Under the pieces are notes generated by a model that worked only from the letters and a program-made list of their open reading frames with translations, ran no database searches and was not told where the DNA came from. A DNA stretch of 64,000 nucleotides from JBBDMX01 sp040878035 (GTDB lineage Bacteria > Planctomycetota > Phycisphaerae > Phycisphaerales > Phycisphaeraceae): the NCBI GenBank assembly GCA_040878035.1, contig JBBDMX010000101.1, forward strand, positions 1 to 64,000. Reading direction: 5' to 3'. The position numbers and the translations under genes were made by a program. Shown piece after piece: positions 1 through 7,618 of the stretch. Position 1 is the first letter of the stretch. Every line of letters begins with the position of its first letter.

Positions 1-66
1 GCAACGATCGTGCATCCGTGCTGATCATGGATCGAGCATACCAAAGATCGGCCTACGTGTCGACTA

Positions 67-120
67 TTAAATGCTCTGGTTAGTATCAGAATCCCGCGCA
101 AGGAAAGCCGTGGGGTCATT
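67..120 (-). pseudogene. Possible displaced 3' end of the LEPR-XLL gene
   Basis: Reading leftward on the minus strand from the IS66 edge, an open frame runs from base 120 to a TAA at 67-69 (begins NDPTAFLARD). It could be the original C-terminus of the surface protein whose gene is interrupted at base 1629, because that protein ends abruptly on a stop codon supplied by the insertion sequence. The stretch is short and no target duplication is visible, so the link is only inferred. Confidence 0.25.
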
Positions 121-130
121 GTTTAGCGTC
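119..130 (+). repeat. Left terminal inverted repeat of the IS66 element
   Basis: TTGTTTAGCGTC, exact reverse complement of bases 1620-1631. Similarity continues weakly inward. Confidence 0.75.
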
Positions 131-1629
131 CCCCTCGGCTTCGAGCCAAGTGGCCATGGGGTTTGGCGGATGAGCGCGTGCCGTGGCCTGGCCTACCCGC
201 TGGCCGGGCTCAGCAGCAGGGGCCGCCGGCCGGGCAGCGCCCGCAGCACTTGGGCAATGAACGCCACCGCCTCGACCTTCGCCAGCCGCGCCGTGGCCAG
301 CACGCTCAAGAGCACCCCTTGCGCCTGCGCCCCGGCCTCCGTGCGGTTGCCGCCCCAGACCTTGCGGTTGACCACCGCCGGGCGGATCGCCTGCTCGGCG
401 CGCCAGTTGGTGGCGTCGATCCCCGGGAACTTCAGGAAGACGAACAGTTCGGTCTGATGCGTGGCCAGATGGTTAGCCAAGCGCTCGTGGCCCGCGTGCG
501 TCTTGGGTGGCATCACCAGCGCCTCCATGCGCCGCTCCAACGCCCCGGCCCGCCGCGCCGCCGTGGCCGGCTGGAGGGCCCCGGCGTCGCGCCGGTCGCG
601 CAGCGCCAAGGATTCCTGCAAGAGCGCCTTGACTCGGCGCGGGAAGAGCACCGCTCCGCCGGTCGCCGTCTCCAAGAGTTCCTTGCATCGCGCCAGCAGG
701 TGGCCCAGGCAGGTCTGGTGGATGGCCCAGGCGAAGTGCCCGTAGGGCGCCCAACCATCGTGGATCAGCGTCCCGGCGTAGTCGGCGCCGATCAGGAGCG
801 CCGAGGCCTCGGCGCCGCGCCGCCGATGTACCAGGTACGCCGCCGCCCCCTGGCCCACCGCCACGTGCAGCCAGGCCGGGGAGCCCCCGAGGCGCCAGCC
901 CGTCTCGTCGGGCACGATCCAGGGCGAAGTCCGCACGTGCTGCACGATCGTCTGGTAGTTCTCCTCCAGACGCGCCGCGGCGCGAAGCATGATCTGGCAA
1001 CTGCCCCCGCGCGAAAGCTTGATGCCGAAAAAGGACTGAAAGAAGCGGCCGATCTTGCCCTGCGACAGGCCCAGTTCCTTGTTCATCATCACCACCGCCG
1101 CCTGCGCTTCGGGGCCGACCTGACTGGCGCAACAGCCCAGGGCGTCGGAGGTCTGCAAAGGGTGGCGGCCCTGCACACGCCGGCGGCAGCAGGTGCAGCG
1201 GCCCACCGCCACGTTGAAGCGGCGGTAGATCGGCCGGCGGGGAATCTCCGCCTGATACTGCGCCGCGGTGTGCGCCAAGGCGACCGGTCCGCCGCAGTCG
1301 GGGCAGCGCGGGGGCAGGGGCGCTTCGTGCGTCTCGTCTATGCGCGGGGGCACGGCGCGGAAGGCCTTGACGCCGTAGTCGTCGCCGCCCTTGCGTCCCG
1401 GCCGCTTGGGCTGGGCCACGGGGGCGCCCTTGGAGAAGGGCGCCGCCTGGCGCTTGGCGCCGCGGGCCAGCGCTTCGAGCTTGGCCTCCAGCGCCGCCAT
1501 GCGGGCTTCGAGTTGGGTGATACGGCGGTCGCGGGCCAGACAGCCGGGACAGACGGGAGCATCCGTGCTGAGGGGTTGGGCATCCATGCCGGTAGGCTTA
1601 TCGTCCAAAACGCGGGCAAGACGCTAAAC
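121..1629. mobile_element. IS66-family insertion sequence with only the transposase gene
   Basis: The element is about 1.5 kb and is bounded by a perfect inverted repeat: TTGTTTAGCGTC at 119-130 and its complement at 1620-1631. Inside is a single minus-strand transposase gene filling most of the length. No tnpA or tnpB accessory genes are present, as in the single-gene branch of the IS66 family. The usual 8-bp target duplication is not seen next to the repeats (flanks gggtcatt and aattacgt), so the element may have recombined or the exact ends may differ by a few bases. It has inserted into the 3' end of the LEPR-XLL gene on its right. Confidence 0.8.
193..1608 (-). CDS. IS66 family transposase (TnpC-like)
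   Basis: This 471-residue protein would catalyse movement of the surrounding insertion sequence. Residues 20-50 form a short coiled coil (ITQLEARMAALEAKLEAL). A zinc-ribbon follows with CPDCGG and later CTCC, then the IS66 DDE domain: VPDETGWR supplies the first acidic residue, DGWAPY the next, and WRAEQAIRP near residue 430 the final glutamate. These are the family's standard landmarks and all are intact, so the enzyme could be active. The frame opens with TTG at 1608; an ATG at 1587 is an equally possible start, and neither has a clear ribosome site. Confidence 0.9.
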   Translation of the reverse strand: MDDKPTGMDAQPLSTDAPVCPGCLARDRRITQLEARMAALEAKLEALARGAKRQAAPFSKGAPVAQPKRPGRKGGDDYGVKAFRAVPPRIDETHEAPLPPRCPDCGGPVALAHTAAQYQAEIPRRPIYRRFNVAVGRCTCCRRRVQGRHPLQTSDALGCCASQVGPEAQAAVVMMNKELGLSQGKIGRFFQSFFGIKLSRGGSCQIMLRAAARLEENYQTIVQHVRTSPWIVPDETGWRLGGSPAWLHVAVGQGAAAYLVHRRRGAEASALLIGADYAGTLIHDGWAPYGHFAWAIHQTCLGHLLARCKELLETATGGAVLFPRRVKALLQESLALRDRRDAGALQPATAARRAGALERRMEALVMPPKTHAGHERLANHLATHQTELFVFLKFPGIDATNWRAEQAIRPAVVNRKVWGGNRTEAGAQAQGVLLSVLATARLAKVEAVAFIAQVLRALPGRRPLLLSPASG

Positions 1630-1631
1630 AA
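1620..1631 (-). repeat. Right terminal inverted repeat of the IS66 element
   Basis: GACGCTAAACAA, exact reverse complement of bases 119-130. On the minus strand its TAG serves as the stop codon of the interrupted surface protein. Confidence 0.75.
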
Positions 1632-2868
1632 TTACGTCCCATGTGGCCACGTAGCCGTTGGTGTTGGCATTCCAGAGTTCGAGGTAGATGTTGGCCGTAT
1701 CGGCCCACGACCACTCGAACCAGGTCTCCGTCACGTCAAACGTGATATAGTGCCAATCGGAGGCAGAACCGGCGACGACGTATGTCGGCGAGGTTGTGAT
1801 CAGGTCGTCAAACGTAACGATGTCGTTGTCATACACCGTGACGTAGAACTGGCCGGCGATGTTGGAGTCAACATCGAATCCCACCCTCAGGCTGCGGTAC
1901 TTACCGTCACCATCGATGTCCGTGACGCCTTCAAGACTGGCATCGTAGAACCCGGGGGCAAAGACCGTGTCCTGGCTGGCCAGTTCGACGTTGATACCGC
2001 CTAAGTTGGCGTCATTGCTGGCCGTCCACGTCTGCTTCAACTGCCCCGTCGCGGCGTCGTACAGGTCCAACTTGAGTTCAACCGTCCCATGACTCCACGC
2101 TTCGGTGTCGCTGTTGATCGTCACCCCGTGATAATCAGTCGCGCTGCCGTTGACGCTCCACGTCGGACTCGTCAGCAGGTAGTCGTCGTATGCAACATCG
2201 TCCTCGTAAACTTTGACGTAGTAGCTGCCCGCAATGTTCGAGTCCACATCCCATTCAACATCAAAGCTGCGAGCGTATCCGTCGCTGTCTTGGTCCACCT
2301 TGTTCGTGATCCGGGCATCATAGAACGACGGGTTAAAGGGGTCGGGTGTTGACCAGTTCACCCAAATCTCGAAGTAGTCGATGTAACCAGAGTCGCCCGC
2401 TGCTTGATCGTCCACCGCGAGATACCACGTGCGATTGGCGGCCAACCCATTCCACGTTGTCAGGTTTGCCTCCGCTTCGTCGATGTTGTCCGCGCTCCCG
2501 CCTTCACGATTCCACACGGTGCGGTCGTACCAAGTGCTGCCCTGCTGCGTGGTCAACCACGCCTTTAAGTCGCCCACGTACGGATGCATGACCTTGTAGT
2601 GAACGTCGACACTGGTGACCGTTGCATTGGATGGAGCTCCAGACGTCGTAATCGTCGAAGAAACCTGGCCTCCAGCCACACCATCGTCGGGGATGTTGTA
2701 ATTGGAGCTGTTCGTGAGATGGAGTGTGCCAGCGTTTAGCAGTATGCGCGGTTCCAGCAGGAGGCAGGGTTGCGGATTCGGGGCTTCCGGCAGCTCCGCG
2801 GCGCGTGGAAAGCGCCGAGCCGAAGTTCGGCCGGTGGTCGTAGCGTTTGAGTCAAAAAAATACGGCAT
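1624..2868 (-). pseudogene. LEPR-XLL secreted surface protein with P domain, 3' end cut by IS66
   Basis: The 414-residue product carries the planctomycete LEPR-XLL export signature near residue 40 (LLLEPRILLNAG). Residues ~55-180 look like a proprotein-convertase P domain (VDVHYKVMHPYVGDL, GDSGYIDYFEIWV). Two related repeats of ~115 residues follow, each opening FYDA and containing WDVDSNIAGSYYV or FDVDSNIAGQFYV. The second repeat stops after TWDVIV, about 20 residues short of the first, and the stop codon lies inside the IS66 repeat, so the C-terminus is lost. The ATG at 2868 is chosen because GAGGGGG lies seven bases upstream; a TTG at 2883 is in frame but inside that ribosome site. An envelope or secreted role is inferred; the specific function is unknown. 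Confidence 0.75.
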
Positions 2869-2982
2869 CCGGAACCCCCTCAAAGGTAAGGTGTTACCAG
2901 ATTATGGATTTGGCGGGCGGGGTCAAGACCTGTTGGTCGTTAATCGGAAAAATGCGTAAGGTTTTCTGAGATGGCGAGCATT

Positions 2983-3076
2983 CGCCCTCACGTGGCCTCT
3001 CCTTCGGACCCCGGAGGGAGAGGGACTGGAAGCACCCTCAACTGGCCTCTCCCTCGGAAGGGCGAGGGCGGGGGAA
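2983..3076. repeat. Two tandem copies of a CCTCTCCCTC / GAGGG palindromic element
   Basis: Two similar units begin GCCCTCACGTGGCCTCTCC and ACCCTCAACTGGCCTCTCC, and each ends in a GAGGG-rich complement, giving GC-rich hairpins. The same motif recurs at 61901-62028 and, in reduced form, at 44463-44479, so it is a dispersed intergenic repeat. The rest of 2900-3525 shows no gene I can support. Confidence 0.55.
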
Positions 3077-3205
3077 GAGCATCGTCGCCGCGGGGGCGTC
3101 CCCGGTGCTCACGGCGCCCCCGGCACCAAGGGATAGCGCCCACACCGCCGCGTCCTTGCGACCCATGGTCGAATCCTCGCTTGGTTAGGCCAAGCGTGTG
3201 CACAC

Positions 3206-3239
3206 GCCGGGACCTGCACCAACAGGCCCCGGCTTTTTT
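3206..3239 (+). terminator. Rho-independent terminator
   Basis: The arms GCCGGGACCTG and CAGGCCCCGGC pair over 11 bp with one mismatch around a six-base loop, followed by TTTTTT. It points rightward, toward the 3' end of the AIPR gene on the other strand. No plus-strand gene is recognisable upstream. Confidence 0.6.
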
Positions 3240-3525
3240 CATCAGGCAATTACCCCTTCGGACTGCAGAAATGAAAGTGGGGATGAGTCAGCGAAATGAG
3301 CAGGGCAAACGGAATCTACCAGGGCTCCCAGGGCAACGCCGGCGGGTCGCAATCCTCGCGGCGGAGTACTGAATTAGGATATTTGATCCCGGGTGGTCGC
3401 GGAGAGATGGCGTGGGTGTGAGGGGTCTACGGAAATCTACTGCGCGGGCCGATCGACCACCTTGCAGCCAACTCTTGCCGCAGTTCCACGAGGACGCCCT
3501 GCAAGCGCAGGTTCATTGATGTCGA

Positions 3526-5298
3526 TCACTTCAGCCGCCGGTGGTTCCATTTGTTCTGACGACGTCCGATCTCCATTGCCCGCTCGAAGCTGGCGTTGGA
3601 CTTGAGGAAGCTGAAATTGCCGTCTCGAACCCGCTCCTCATTCTCCTTCAGGTTGACCAGATCCATGATGATCAGCCGGCAGGAGTTCGCGGCCAAGCCG
3701 TACCACCAATCCATCAGGAGTTGCGGATGCCGCAGATCGCTGCCGCAACTCTCTGCGTAGTGATCGAACTCCGGGTGGTTGAGCATCGCCTGACACATCA
3801 GCCCCCACAGGAGCGGGCGTGCTCGCGGCATATAGGCGTACTTGTTCTGGCCCCGCTCCACAATCGACTGGACGAGAAGTCGTAGCTTGAACTGCACCTT
3901 GTAGCAGAGGCAGACGGCGCGGAAGTCGGCGGTTAGGCGGGACGGCGAAAACACCTGCTCGTAGGACTTGTCGTTCTCGAAGGCCTCGTTCATCCGGCTC
4001 AGCTTGTCGATGCTCCCATCAGTGACCAGGAACGTCTGGGCGAGGCGCACCAGTTCGATGGCTTCACCGGGCCGTAACCCCTTCTCCTCCAGTTCCTCAT
4101 CGCTAAAATGCTCGAACGCGTTCTCCTGCCGCTCATAGTAGAGCCCCAGTTCCTCGCGGAACCGACTGGCGAGCTGGAGCTGGATCATGTCGTTGGCCCG
4201 TAGATTCCAAGGCGCCACCGGGTTCTGGCGGTTGTTGCAGATCGTCACCGTCGTCACGAAGTCCGGGTCGGCCTGTGCGATGACCTTGCACATAACGCGC
4301 ATCGCGTCCAGCCGGTCCACTGACTGGCTTAGGACGGCGTCGTCCTTGTGCGATGCGACGAAGGCGTCGAATGACCCCACGGTCTGGGCGCCGTTCAGAA
4401 GGCGAGGTTCCGTCACGCGGTATTTCCCATCGGCTCCTTCGATCATCTCCGCGAAAATCGTCACGCCGTTGTGATTGAACGCAAATACTCCGGGATCGGC
4501 CTTGCGGCTGATCATGATCTCTTCAAAAGCCTTCAGCAGCCGTCGGTTCACAGCGGTCTCGCTGCCGGGTTTGCGGCTGGAAAGAAGCGAGCGGATATTG
4601 CGGTCAAGGAAGCGATCCTTCATGGCCACGAACATGGCATGCAGGTCGCGCAGCCTCACGAAACCAACGTGCATCTTCTGACCGTCGGGGCCGGTATAGG
4701 CGAGGTCGCCTGTCATGTTCAGTTCAAAAGTGAGCGGGGTATACGGTTCCTCCGGACCGCGTTTGAGCGTGGAGCGGAATCGCACAACGATAGGCACGGC
4801 ACGCCCGAAGAACGTCTGGGTCAGATACGAGCGGCTCTGGATGTCTTCCCGTAGCTTCTGTAAGGCTTCGTTTTCCTGGGCCTTGTCGGGGTCGCCCGTG
4901 AATACGAACTCGATGTAAACGGTATCGATAACATTCTTGAGTTCGTACAACCGCGACTTGATCTCACGCAGTATTGGGTTCTCGGCCTGCTGGGAGTTCG
5001 AATCGAACACGCGGGCAAGCCCAGCGGCGATCAATCGCTGCATCGACCCGACGAACTGGTTGGCGGATTTCGAGAACTTGAACTGGAACAGGTGTAGATT
5101 CTTCGCTGGGCGATCGACGTGGTATCCGTCGATCCCAAAGTCATTGCCGCCATAGGCGATCTGCTCGCACGCGTCTTCCCGCGGAAGCTTGAACTCCTTT
5201 TCCAGAAACAGCAACCCGAAGTAATCATTCTGAACGCCGCCTCTCGTGCCCTTCAACTCGCTTGCGGCTTGAGCGACTTGACCTTCAGTTATGACCAT
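3526..5298 (-). CDS. AIPR family (abortive infection phage resistance) protein
   Basis: The 590-residue protein has the AIPR signature in its middle: FNHNGVTIFAE near residue 280 and LLNGAQTVGSF near 305. The family is linked to abortive infection and phage defence. The N-terminus looks like a PD-(D/E)xK nuclease half-site: FGIDGYHVD at 54-62 followed by LFQFKFS at 70-76, giving the D...QxK pattern typical of restriction-type nucleases. That reading is inference from motif shape. The ATG at 5298 is preceded by a GGAG ribosome site. It lies 288 bp downstream of the Fic gene on the same strand, and the two may form a small defence module. No dedicated methylase or antitoxin is adjacent. Confidence 0.8.
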   Translation of the reverse strand: MVITEGQVAQAASELKGTRGGVQNDYFGLLFLEKEFKLPREDACEQIAYGGNDFGIDGYHVDRPAKNLHLFQFKFSKSANQFVGSMQRLIAAGLARVFDSNSQQAENPILREIKSRLYELKNVIDTVYIEFVFTGDPDKAQENEALQKLREDIQSRSYLTQTFFGRAVPIVVRFRSTLKRGPEEPYTPLTFELNMTGDLAYTGPDGQKMHVGFVRLRDLHAMFVAMKDRFLDRNIRSLLSSRKPGSETAVNRRLLKAFEEIMISRKADPGVFAFNHNGVTIFAEMIEGADGKYRVTEPRLLNGAQTVGSFDAFVASHKDDAVLSQSVDRLDAMRVMCKVIAQADPDFVTTVTICNNRQNPVAPWNLRANDMIQLQLASRFREELGLYYERQENAFEHFSDEELEEKGLRPGEAIELVRLAQTFLVTDGSIDKLSRMNEAFENDKSYEQVFSPSRLTADFRAVCLCYKVQFKLRLLVQSIVERGQNKYAYMPRARPLLWGLMCQAMLNHPEFDHYAESCGSDLRHPQLLMDWWYGLAANSCRLIIMDLVNLKENEERVRDGNFSFLKSNASFERAMEIGRRQNKWNHRRLK

Positions 5299-5586
5299 CG
5301 GTAACTCTCCATCGCAAGGTGTCCAACTTCAAGATTCAACGGCAAATTGTCGTTGAGGGCGCCTGCGCGGTCAATGCGCCTGAGCTGAGGTCGGCGCTCG
5401 CCGCGAGCCACATACGACCGAGTAGCCGCCAGTCTTCGGCGGCCCTTGGAAGGCAACCACGCCACTTTCCTTCAACGCGTCTAGTTCCCGCCGTTCCGTC
5501 CGAAGCGACGGAGCAAACGGGACAGGTATGCTCTGTCGAAAACCTCTCGCCGGGCATTGACTTGGTATGAAGAGGCCCCGGCGGGA

Positions 5587-6744
5587 TCACTCCGTGTCCT
5601 GGGTTAGCACCTGCAAGTACCCGTGGTAGGCGTAGACGCGGTCGCGCTTCTTGCCGGTGGTCTCGCCGAGGATGCCGGCCTGCTGTAAGGCGTCGAGCGC
5701 CTTGATGGCCGTGGGCTTGCTCACCCTCAGCAGCCTGATCGCCAGGGGCAGCGTGACCATCGGGTTGGCTGGCAGCAGTTCCAGTAATCGGATTGCCGGC
5801 ACCGTGGCCGCGGGGTGGGCGGAGAGGGCGAGGCGGTTCCTGCTGGTAAGCGCGAAGAGCCGCTGGGCGGACGCCACGCCATCGTCCGCTGCCTCGGCCA
5901 CGCACGCCAGGAAGAATCGCGTCCAGCCCTCCCAGTCGCCTTGGGTACGGACGGAGCCGAGCCGTTCGTAATACTCCGGGCGGTGCCGCTTGAAGGCGAC
6001 GCTCAGGTAGAGCAGCGGTGCCTTGAGCAGGCCCCAATGCTCCACGAGCAACGTGATGAGCAGCCGCCCGATGCGGCCGTTGCCGTCGAGGAAGGGGTGG
6101 ATCGTCTCGAACTGCACATGGGCGACGCTGGCCCGGATCAGGGGCGGGAGCGGGTCGGCTGCGTGTATCCACTTCTCCAGGGCCGAGAGCGCCGCCGGCA
6201 CCTCGTCCGGCGGTGGGGGCACGAAGCGGGCGTTACCGGGGCGGGTGCCGCCGATCCAGTTCTGGCTGTGGCGGACCTGGCCGGGTTGCTTGGCGGCGCC
6301 CCGCTCGCCCTTCATCAGCCGTTTGTGGGCTTCGCAGAGCAGGCGCGTGGCCAGGGGCAGGCCCTTGGGCCGGGCCAATTCACTGCGGGCGTAGGCCAGG
6401 GCGTCGAGGTAGTTGCAGACTTCGCGGACATCGTCTGGCCGGTCGGCCTTCTCGCCAGCCTCAAAGGCCAGCACATCCTGGAGCGTGGCTTGGGTGCCTT
6501 CGATCTGCGACGTGATGAGGGCTTCCTTGCGGACAAAGCCGTAGAGGAACCAGTCGGCGCTGGGCACCATGTCGGCGGCCACGGCCAGTTTGTCGATGGC
6601 GGCCATCGCCTCCGTCAGGGCCTTGGCAGTGTCGGCATCCAGCCGCAGCGGCGGCGCGGCCGGCGGCAGTGGAAAGGGCATGAAGGCCCGAACCGTCTCT
6701 TCGCCCGCCCGCGTTACCCGATACTGGCCTGTCTTGCGTGCCAT
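5587..6744 (-). CDS. Fic family protein with built-in inhibitory motif and C-terminal winged helix
   Basis: Fic proteins transfer AMP or related groups to target proteins. The catalytic motif HPFLDGNGRIGR is intact at residues 216-227, including the catalytic His. An N-terminal inhibitory helix of the (S/T)xxxEG type is present (TSQIEGT, ~78-84), so the enzyme is expected to be self-restrained. Residues ~305-385 resemble a winged helix-turn-helix (PMVTLPLAIRLLRVSKPTAI is the likely helix pair), suggesting DNA binding. The ATG at 6744 is preferred over an in-frame TTG at 6753 that would sit on the GAGG ribosome site. Two palindromes overlap its promoter, which fits autoregulation by its own C-terminal domain. 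That regulation is inferred. Confidence 0.88.
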   Translation of the reverse strand: MARKTGQYRVTRAGEETVRAFMPFPLPPAAPPLRLDADTAKALTEAMAAIDKLAVAADMVPSADWFLYGFVRKEALITSQIEGTQATLQDVLAFEAGEKADRPDDVREVCNYLDALAYARSELARPKGLPLATRLLCEAHKRLMKGERGAAKQPGQVRHSQNWIGGTRPGNARFVPPPPDEVPAALSALEKWIHAADPLPPLIRASVAHVQFETIHPFLDGNGRIGRLLITLLVEHWGLLKAPLLYLSVAFKRHRPEYYERLGSVRTQGDWEGWTRFFLACVAEAADDGVASAQRLFALTSRNRLALSAHPAATVPAIRLLELLPANPMVTLPLAIRLLRVSKPTAIKALDALQQAGILGETTGKKRDRVYAYHGYLQVLTQDTE

Positions 6745-6774
6745 ACTGGTCAACCTCGCTTTCCTACCCCCGCC

Positions 6775-6797
6775 ACTAGTCAGGTATTCTTACCTAG
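6775..6797. promoter_or_regulatory. Operator-like imperfect palindrome 1
   Basis: ACTAGTCAGGTATTCTTACC followed by TAG forms an imperfect palindrome sharing TAGTCA-N3-ATTCTT-N2-CTAG with the second site 31 bp upstream of it on the minus strand. It covers the likely -10 region. Confidence 0.5.
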
Positions 6798-6814
6798 AAT
6801 CGGTCGCTAGTCAA
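6786..6814 (-). promoter_or_regulatory. Probable promoter of the Fic gene
   Basis: On the minus strand TTGACT (6814-6809) is followed after 16 bases by TAAGAAT (6792-6786), or 17 bases if AAGAAT is taken as the -10. Each element sits inside one of the two palindromes, so a repressor bound there would block polymerase. The fit to the -10 consensus is only moderate. Confidence 0.5.
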
Positions 6815-6830
6815 CCATTCTTGACTAGCG
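6805..6830. promoter_or_regulatory. Operator-like perfect palindrome 2
   Basis: CGCTAGTCAA and TTGACTAGCG are perfect 10-bp arms around a six-base centre (CCATTC). The site overlaps the likely -35 of the Fic promoter. No other gene has its start close by, so it most likely serves the Fic gene. Confidence 0.65.
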
Positions 6831-7029
6831 AAATGGCATGCCCGCAGCGCCGCATTTGCGGCAGGCAACAGAGTCACCTCGTCCCCGTGGCTGGTCCCAC
6901 GGGCAGTGAAGGACGTTTCACGTCGGTAGTACCTCTTTGGGAGGCGAGGAGGCGGCTGCGCAACCCGCCTGGCGCTATCGCGGCCAGGGGTTTCGTAGGC
7001 GCGAGGGCATGCCCGGCCGTGGGTTTCGT

Positions 7030-7200
7030 AGACGCCGCCAGGTTTCGGTCCTCGAGCGGTTTGCCAGTGACGCGGTAATACGTTGGGCAGCCTTGCTCAC
7101 CGCCACGATGCCGACCGCTACAGGCGTAGTATTTGGTCTTGACGCCGCGGCCATTGGTGCAGGTGTAGCCGTGCAGCTTGGCGCCGCGGTCGCCACGATC
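7030..7200 (-). pseudogene. Decayed serine-recombinase zinc-ribbon fragment
   Basis: On the minus strand the frame reads RGAKLHGYTCTNGRGVKTKY, then YACSG and GEQGCPTYY, which is the spacing of the zinc-ribbon domain in large serine recombinases (CG-x-LHG ... YYxC ... C). The expected first CxxC is broken: the frame upstream reads CQDRGD where a one-base change would give CGDRGAKLHG. No catalytic domain is present, so this is a remnant of an integrase or transposon. The remainder of 6831-7424 shows no gene. Confidence 0.5.
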
Positions 7201-7424
7201 CTGGCAAGGGGCAATCCGTCTCTACGCCTGTGAGTCGCCACGCTGCCCAAGTCCGCGTGAGCCCTCCCCATCGCCTTCTTGACACTTTCTTGATGCCCGG
7301 GCAGCTCTTCTTGACGCCAATTTGATACGGCACTCGCTTTACTTTGACTGGAGTAGCGCGGTGCCGATGGCTCGGCCGGCGTGTGGCTTGCCATCACGCC
7401 CTCAAAAGCAAGAGGAGCCTGGAA

Positions 7425-7505
7425 ATGTGGCTGTTGATGTTGTTGCTGGGCGTGGGATGTTTCGTGTCCCTGGCGGGGTTTGTGTGGGCCTGTGAGTGGT
7501 TGTGA
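7425..7505 (+). CDS. 26-residue membrane peptide upstream of kdpF
   Basis: An ATG preceded by AAGAGGAG (spacing about 8) opens a 26-codon frame, MWLLMLLLGVGCFVSLAGF followed by VWACEWL. It is a single hydrophobic helix ending in a short polar tail. It lies 11 bp before kdpF and is in the same operon. Comparable tiny ORFs ending in a (A/G)C(D/E)xL motif are, to my recollection, found ahead of kdpF in other bacteria, but I know of no established function. An accessory Kdp subunit or a leader peptide are both possible. Confidence 0.55.
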   Translation: MWLLMLLLGVGCFVSLAGFVWACEWL

Positions 7506-7516
7506 AAGGATTGGCC

Positions 7517-7597
7517 ATGAACGTATTGATCATCGTCGTGACCGTGCTGTGCTTCGGGTATCTGGTTTACGCCATGATTCGCCCGGAGCGGTTCTAG
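7517..7597 (+). CDS. kdpF: Potassium-transporting ATPase small subunit KdpF
   Basis: The 26-residue product MNVLIIVVTVLCFGYLVYAM-IRPERF is one transmembrane helix ending in the characteristic RPE(R/K)F tail of KdpF. KdpF stabilises the KdpABC complex in the inner membrane. An AAAGGA ribosome site lies seven bases before the ATG, and kdpA follows after 21 bp. Length and position match the family. Confidence 0.9.
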   Translation: MNVLIIVVTVLCFGYLVYAMIRPERF

Positions 7598-7618
7598 GGC
7601 CCAGGGAGTGTGAGTGCC

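Noticed and set aside
113..1637. 8-bp target duplication around the IS66 element
   Set aside because: Flanking octamers gggtcatt and aattacgt do not match, so no duplication is claimed.
163..2004. 613-codon open frame on the plus strand over the IS66 element
   Set aside because: It is antisense to an intact IS66 transposase and to the LEPR-XLL gene, has no recognisable motif and reflects high GC in the third codon position of the real genes.
3160..3200. tRNA-like segment (GGTCGAATCC followed by a GGCCA end)
   Set aside because: No matching D arm, anticodon stem or acceptor strand could be assembled on either strand.
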